From assembly GCA_036936605.1 (NCBI GenBank), contig JAUPFV010000004.1, forward strand, positions 290,636,009 to 290,700,008: a DNA stretch of 64,000 bases, read 5' to 3'. The notes under the pieces were generated by a model that did not search any database, had not been told where the DNA came from, and saw nothing but the letters and a program-made list of their open reading frames with translations. Shown one piece after another: positions 58,921 through 64,000 of the stretch. Every line of letters begins with the position of its first letter. Within the stretch, counting starts at the first letter, position 1. The translations under genes and the position numbers were made by a program. Origin of the DNA: Limnanthes douglasii subsp. nivea (Eukaryota; Streptophyta; Magnoliopsida; Brassicales; Limnanthaceae).

Positions 58921-60627
58921 TAGTAGCTTGACCCTCTTAGCTCCACAAATGTAGGCTAACTTTAAACCAGCTATATCTGCTCCGTATTCGGACTCATTAT
59001 TAGATGCCCTGAAAGCAAAACAAATAGCCTGGTACATTTTGTCTCCATACAGGGAACTCAAACACACCCCTGCACCACACCCCATAGTGCTAGACCCACC
59101 ATCTGTTCGGACGACCCATACCTTTTTATCTTTTATATCAGTAGTTTGCTCTGAATCCCTGTCGGAGTGGAATTCAACCAAAAAGTCTGCCACAGCTAGG
59201 GCCTTGACTGTTGTTCGGGGAGCAAAATCTATGTCGAAGTCCCCCAATTCTACTGACCACTTAGTCATCCTGTTTGAAATATCTGCCTTTTGGAGGACAT
59301 TCTTTAGGGGAAAAGAAGTCCGGATGATGATGGGATGAGCCTGGAAATAAGGCCTCATCTTCATGGCAGCTATCACCAGGGCCAATGCTAAATTTTCGAG
59401 TTTCAAGTAGCGCCTTTCTGCATCTATCAAACTTTTGCTGATGTAGTACACTGGATGGGGATGTCCATCGACCTCTCTTACCAATACAGCACTAATGGCA
59501 TAACTTGAAACTGCCAAATATACGAAGAGTGTCTCCCCATCAACTGGCTTAAACAAAGTTTTGGGGGAGGACACGTGCTTTTTGATCTCATTGAAAGCCT
59601 CATCACACTGTGGAGTCCAATTGAATCCATTTGCACCCTTCAAGGTTTGAAAGAAAGGGGCACACCTGTCCGAAGACCTTGAGATAAATATGTTTAAGGC
59701 AGCCAATCTCCCCGTTAACCGCTGTACTTCTTTAATGTTTCGAGGAGGCTCCATTTGAAATAGGGTGTTAAGCTGGTCCAGGTCGGGTTGTATTCCATGC
59801 TCACTTATAATATAGCCCATAAAATTCTCGGACTGTACTCCGAACACACACTTTTCTGGGTTTAATTTCAAATTTACTTTTACCAAGTTGGCAAAAGTTT
59901 CTTGGAGATCGGACAAGTGCAACTGCTCATCCACACTCTTCACCATCATGTCATCAATGTACACTTCCACATTTCTTCCAATTTGATCAGCAAATGCCTT
60001 GTTGACTAATCTCTGATAAGTAACCCCAGCATTTTTCAAACCAAAGGGCATTACCTTGTAGCAATGAAGACCTCTGTCAGTGACAAATGTGGTATGCTCT
60101 TGATCCTTTGGATCTACTTGAATCTGATTGTATCCGGAGAAGGCATCAATAAAGGAAAGCAGCTTGTTCCCAGAGGTGGAGTCTACTAACTGATCAATCC
60201 GGGGGACTGGATACAAATCTATTGGGCAAGCTCTATTGAGATTTGTGAAGTCAATGCACATGCGCCACTTGCCATTTTTCTTTTTTACCAGAACCGGATT
60301 GGCAGTCCACAAAGGATATTGAGATTCCTTGATGTGCCCCATCTTTCTGAGCCTGTCAACTTCTTGCACAATGACATCAGCCTTCTCTTTAGAAAAAGCT
60401 CTTCTTTTTTGAACCACTGGTGCTACGTCTCTCCGGACAGATAGGTGATGTGATATCACTTCTGATGGAACCCCAGTATCATCAGCATTGCACCAAGCAA
60501 AAACGTGCTGATGATTCTTCAAAAACTTTAATATTTCATTTTTCAAAACAGGTGGCATATTAGACCCTATCTTGACACTTTTCCCATCTTCCAAACAGTG
60601 TGTTTCTATCTCTTCCACCGGTATCAA
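58855..60627 (-). CDS. Element F reverse transcriptase and RNase H
   Basis: 590-codon frame. RT motifs: WRMCIDFTNLNRACP, PRIDQLVDSTSGNKLLSFID, VMPFGLKNAG, and catalytic YIDDM. Then thumb/connection (ISEHGIQPDLDQL, RLTGRLAALN) and RNase H with VRTDGGSS (first Asp), SNNESEYGADIAGL (Glu) and LLSDSQL (second Asp). The frame shifts after SDSQLLLH near 58915, so the end of RNase H lies in the next frame with the integrase. RT motifs are intact. Upstream a TAG near 60688 separates it from the protease frame. Confidence 0.9.
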   Translation of the reverse strand: MIPVEEIETHCLEDGKSVKIGSNMPPVLKNEILKFLKNHQHVFAWCNADDTGVPSEVISHHLSVRRDVAPVVQKRRAFSKEKADVIVQEVDRLRKMGHIKESQYPLWTANPVLVKKKNGKWRMCIDFTNLNRACPIDLYPVPRIDQLVDSTSGNKLLSFIDAFSGYNQIQVDPKDQEHTTFVTDRGLHCYKVMPFGLKNAGVTYQRLVNKAFADQIGRNVEVYIDDMMVKSVDEQLHLSDLQETFANLVKVNLKLNPEKCVFGVQSENFMGYIISEHGIQPDLDQLNTLFQMEPPRNIKEVQRLTGRLAALNIFISRSSDRCAPFFQTLKGANGFNWTPQCDEAFNEIKKHVSSPKTLFKPVDGETLFVYLAVSSYAISAVLVREVDGHPHPVYYISKSLIDAERRYLKLENLALALVIAAMKMRPYFQAHPIIIRTSFPLKNVLQKADISNRMTKWSVELGDFDIDFAPRTTVKALAVADFLVEFHSDRDSEQTTDIKDKKVWVVRTDGGSSTMGCGAGVCLSSLYGDKMYQAICFAFRASNNESEYGADIAGLKLAYICGAKRVKLLSDSQLLLHMPKTNLRLRRSSV

Positions 60628-60690
60628 TACCCCAGGGGTCTCTCTGGGGTCATCAATTTCACCCTCACCCCCAGAAAGACCCTCAAACTG

Positions 60691-61790
60691 CTATTGTTCA
60701 TTAATACGGACTGCCCCCAGCGTTTGAGGAGCCAGGGCAGTGGCGTAACATTCTCTTGCAATCTTCAGGCTGCTCCGGACGACTCCAACCCGTCCCTGAA
60801 CAACATATTTCAAGCACTGGTGGACTGTTGAAGCCACTGCATGCATACTGGAGAGCCAAGATCTCCCTAGAATAGCATTATAGCAAGTGGGACAATCCAC
60901 CACAATAAAGAGTATTCTAACCATTTTCTTGAAATGTCCTTGCCCAGTAGAACTTCCTCTTCGAACTCTCCAATCACATCTATTGAGCTGCCAGTAAAGC
61001 CCACGATTCATCTGTCCGAACTTTGAATTACGGCTGGATTTTTCATTCTTTTGTATGTGGTTAGGAAAAGGATATTGGCTGAGCTCCCAGTATCCACCAA
61101 AATTCGTCTTATGTCATTGCGCCCTATAGATGCTCCTATGACAACATCATCCTCATGAGGGCCAGCAATGTCTCTTAAATTATCTTCATCAAAAACAATG
61201 AAGTGGAATGAGCTTTGTGACTGATAGGAAGTCATGCCTCCTTCTAGTTGGGAGGCTAAAGTATGCACGTGCCTCTTCCTTGAAGAAGCAGTAGAAGCTG
61301 TCATAGTGTCCCCTCCGAAAATTGTAAGTGACTCAAAAAACTTAATGAGTCCGGAGACCGACTTAGAACATTCCTCAATTGTACCGACTCTGTTTCGAGT
61401 TGGATCAGGATCCAAGTATTCAGATTCCACGTCAAACCTTTCAATTATAACCATGGCTCCCTCCGGAGCTGCATTACTTGGACCAACCCGGTGAGTGTTA
61501 TCAGGCCTGTTACCCCCTCTTCTTTTCACGTAAGCCCCCAGCTTTCCCCTCTCAATCAAGTTCTGAACTTCTTGTTTCAATGCTATGCAGTCATCAGTGG
61601 TATGACCAATATCGTTGTGATACTGGCAAAAAGAGTTATTACGATGCTCTCTGGGAGACTGTAGTGTAGCCGGTCTCCGGTAATGCACCTCTTCCTTTGT
61701 TTTATCAAAAATAGTGGCCACACTTTCTTTCAACTCTGCGAACCACTCCGGTTGCACCCAATATATCATTCATAGGCCATGGTCATAACT
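60691..61790 (-). pseudogene. Element F gag C-terminus and protease, 5'-truncated
   Basis: From about 61790: a gag remnant (MTEVMTMAYE, WFAELKESVATIF), the CCHC-like CQYHNDIGHTTDDC (about 61620), a linker with YLDPDPTRNR, and the aspartic protease active site ILVDTGSSANILF (about 61090). Then a TGA and a frameshift near 60950, and a second frame with YNAILGRSWL. The N-terminal half of gag, the primer site and the 5' LTR are missing. At about 61800 the sequence changes abruptly to the decayed, AT-rich gag of element G. Confidence 0.8.
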
Positions 61791-61799
61791 TCAGTCATC

Positions 61800-62950
61800 T
61801 TAGTGCACTCGGTATTTGAACCCTCTTGTTGTTGAGAATCTTGACCCATTGTGAATTTTTTCTCTTATTCCAAGAATTCTTAAAATAATATCGGTGGTGA
61901 GATAACTCGACAACATGCTTGCCTGATTGAATTGGAGCCACTAGGATAGGCTCAGGTTGCACATAAACCGGATAATAAAAAGAATAAGCATTTTGTATTC
62001 CCATAATTCTTGCTCGTATGTTAATTTCTATTTTTATTGGCCAACATGTCATGGAGGATACCTTATTGGTACAGAATTTTGTCTGCCAAATCGTGGAAAA
62101 TTTTGAGGTTATTCTTGGTTTTAACAAACCTTTTGGTATACTCGCGGACACTCTTATTCATTTCCTACTTACAATAGATTATGTAATATGTATCTTTGTG
62201 GATTACTTTACTCCCAATAAATTCATCTTAGAATATGATGCAATAATAAATCAAGCCTGCATGCAGCAAGTTGAACCATGTTATGGAGATTCATGAGAGG
62301 TCATGGAGATATATCAACATAATAGCTTGTCATAACCGTCAAACCTCATTATCTCATTTCATATTTCTTGATGTGATGCTCGAGGTTCTTTATTTCACCA
62401 TATTTATCCATTTTGTACTAGTTGAATTTTTTTGGTAGATCGCTTACCAATATTTGTGAAGCTGGTGGGGACACAAGGATAATTTATTTTAAGTTATTCT
62501 CTTCCCGTCCACAATATCCATAAACTTTCTTGCTTGGGATGTGAATGCCCATCAATAGGGGTTTGCTATTTATTATGCACAAGCCATTGTGGGCCGAAAT
62601 GAGGGGTTTTAAGATTAACAAAGGATATGACAGTGTCTTGAAGAACCTGGTATGATTAGTTTCCTCTCTATTATTAGGATTGGCTCGAGTAAATACATTC
62701 TCATTTTGATGACATATAAGAGATCGAATTTTCGAGCGAGTACGATAGTGTGTGCAAGGAGGAAGTACTTTCTTGTCAATCAATCTATTTCCATATCAGT
62801 CATTAGAGTGTCTTTCTTCAAGAATCTCCTTCGATAATGTGTGCAAGGAGGAAGTACATTTTTATTAATTAATTTTTAATTAATAAAGTATATCTAACAA
62901 TCACAACATTTTAACTCAAAAAATGTTTTTTTTAATTAAAAACACTTCAT
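61800..62950 (-). pseudogene. Element G (old gypsy), gag N-terminal half
   Basis: The minus strand carries decayed gag text such as SVREYTKRFVKTKNN (near 62140) and FHDLADKILYQ (near 62085), with many stops. A 19-bp string, GTGTGCAAGGAGGAAGTAC, occurs at about 62750 and 62840. The matching gag C-terminus lies at 53130-52860, so F was inserted within G. Confidence 0.5.
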
Positions 62951-63554
62951 TGATATTAAAAAATTTAAAATAGTTGATTAGGTTTAATAGATAGATCCAA
63001 GTCTACTTGCTAAAAATTAGGCACCAATATGAAAATAAACGGTAAAATAAAAATAAATTGAAATAACACTTGTTATATCCAAACTTGAGGCATATAAGCC
63101 ATAACTAATCCGATTATTTTTCCTCTTTGAAATACTAAAAAAACACAAAACGGATAATTATTTTTTATTTCCATAAGATCCAAACCTTTAAATCCTTGTC
63201 CGGAAACAATGAAAGCTTCATTTTGAAGCTTTTAATTTATCGATTTTATCCCTATTTCTTCATTCTTTCAATAGCATCGAGCTCATTCTGGTTGAATATC
63301 CAGCTTTTGGATTCATTCCTAGATACTTATCAACTATTCGTTCTTAATTTTTGTTTCCAAAATTTGAACATCTTAATATCTGCAAAAACAGAACTTGTTC
63401 AACTATTGAAAGTCTGGATTATCCTGTTTTTTGTTGTTAGTATTAATAACCAATATCATGTATTCGTACATAATTTTAATCAAAGCATAAAGATTTGATT
63501 TATGTAAGTTCAGCTAAGCAGATTTTTAGAGGATATAAATGGTATCGATTCCTA
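62951..63554. other. AT-rich DNA, no feature supported
   Basis: Short plus-strand frames such as 63196-63498 have hydrophobic, low-complexity content and no motif. Confidence 0.4.
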
Positions 63555-64000
63555 ACACTTTTTAGTGTGTAGTTCTTAAGTAACCAATACACAAGCGTTC
63601 TAAAATGTTATAGCTATTAATTGGTTATGATCTTGAATTGTGTTAAAATCCAATATCATTTTACATTTTGATGTCCATTTGGTTATCCAGTCAGCCACAT
63701 GATTTTCTTCTCTATAAATATGTCTACGAATCATATAAGAAGTCGCGAGTTTCCTACAACAATCCATCAGAGATGATATGAACCATGAAGGCTTACCTTG
63801 ATTTAACATTTCAATTAGAATCATCGAGTCATATTCTATATCAATGTTACAGACCTTTCTATTTTTACATAATAATAAGTCATCTAATAATGCTCGACTT
63901 TCTGCTATAATTGATTTTTGTTTTTGTAGATCGTACCATAGGCGGCAACTATTTCAGCAGAGTTGTTTCTAATACAGCCACTACCTGAAGTCTCACCATT
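63555..64000 (-). pseudogene. LINE 3' end: RNase H domain, partial
   Basis: The minus strand reads SGSGCIRNNSAEIVAAYG near the window edge, a frameshift, then IDIEYDSMILIEML and a C-terminal RHIYREENHVADW, the usual end of the RNase H domain in plant LINEs. It is a different copy from LINE H (42405-42782). The rest lies beyond the window. Confidence 0.65.

Noticed and set aside
57395..61790. Element F as a fully autonomous, intact retrotransposon
   Set aside because: The 5' LTR and gag N-terminus are absent, with a TGA and frameshift in the protease region, TAG stops, an RNase H frameshift and a replaced integrase residue.
62484..62783. Possible host exon on the minus strand (99 codons)
   Set aside because: No motif, low-complexity composition, and it lies within decayed element G sequence.

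Overview
The window is repeat-rich plant nuclear DNA, very probably from a eudicot and from heterochromatin. Almost every supportable feature is a transposable element or its relic: Ty3/gypsy elements with TGGCGCC-type or tRNA-Asp primer sites, an Athila-like gag, plant LINEs, a Mutator-like element, and a captured exon of plant ribosomal protein L10. I saw no convincing intact host gene, no tRNA or rRNA gene and no CRISPR array. Names used here (D, R, C, A1, B, E, P, H, G, F) are local labels.

Layout, left to right. 1-1372: 3' end of a plus-oriented Tat-type gypsy element (D), consisting of an antisense accessory ORF (aORF) and one LTR. 1373-10905: first copy of a long repeat (R), split by about 5.8 kb holding a Mutator-type MITE with a near-perfect 11-bp target duplication (3025-3823) and a LINE 3' relic (about 6480-7290). 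10930-20603: 3' end of a second plus-oriented Tat element (C). Its aORF is split by a complete 7981-bp insertion, A1 (11522-19502). A1 is an Athila-like element in minus orientation with two LTRs, a tRNA-Asp primer site and a perfect GTTAT target duplication; it has gag and protease but a deletion has removed RT, RNase H and most of integrase. 20604-26900: degraded minus-strand Tat element B. 27099-35261: degraded plus-strand Tat element E with its own antisense aORF. 36100-36930: hAT-type BED-finger relic. 37506-41770: a 4265-bp Pack-MULE (P) bounded by a perfect 9-bp duplication. It carries captured gene pieces, including the N-terminal exon of RPL10 (uL16), and a 23-bp minisatellite with a 92-bp higher-order period. 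42405-47376: near full-length LINE (H), minus strand. 47390-51065: second R copy. 51070-53130 and about 61800-62950: two halves of an old minus-strand gypsy element G, split by a younger Tat element F (53137-about 61790). F is the best preserved element here: long gag/PR/RT/RNase H/IN reading frames on the minus strand and a convergent aORF on the plus strand with its own TATA box, an 84-bp intron and a coiled-coil C-terminus. 63555-64000: 3' end of another LINE.

How the parts relate: D, C, F and E share one architecture, gag-pol followed by a convergent aORF reading back from next to the 3' LTR. In D, C and F a TATA box sits 88-101 bp upstream of the aORF start, and a second TATA box in the LTR drives the opposite strand. 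The nesting gives a relative chronology: A1 is younger than C, F is younger than G, and C probably landed in B. All coding calls come from reading translations and motifs by eye; no database search or alignment program was run.
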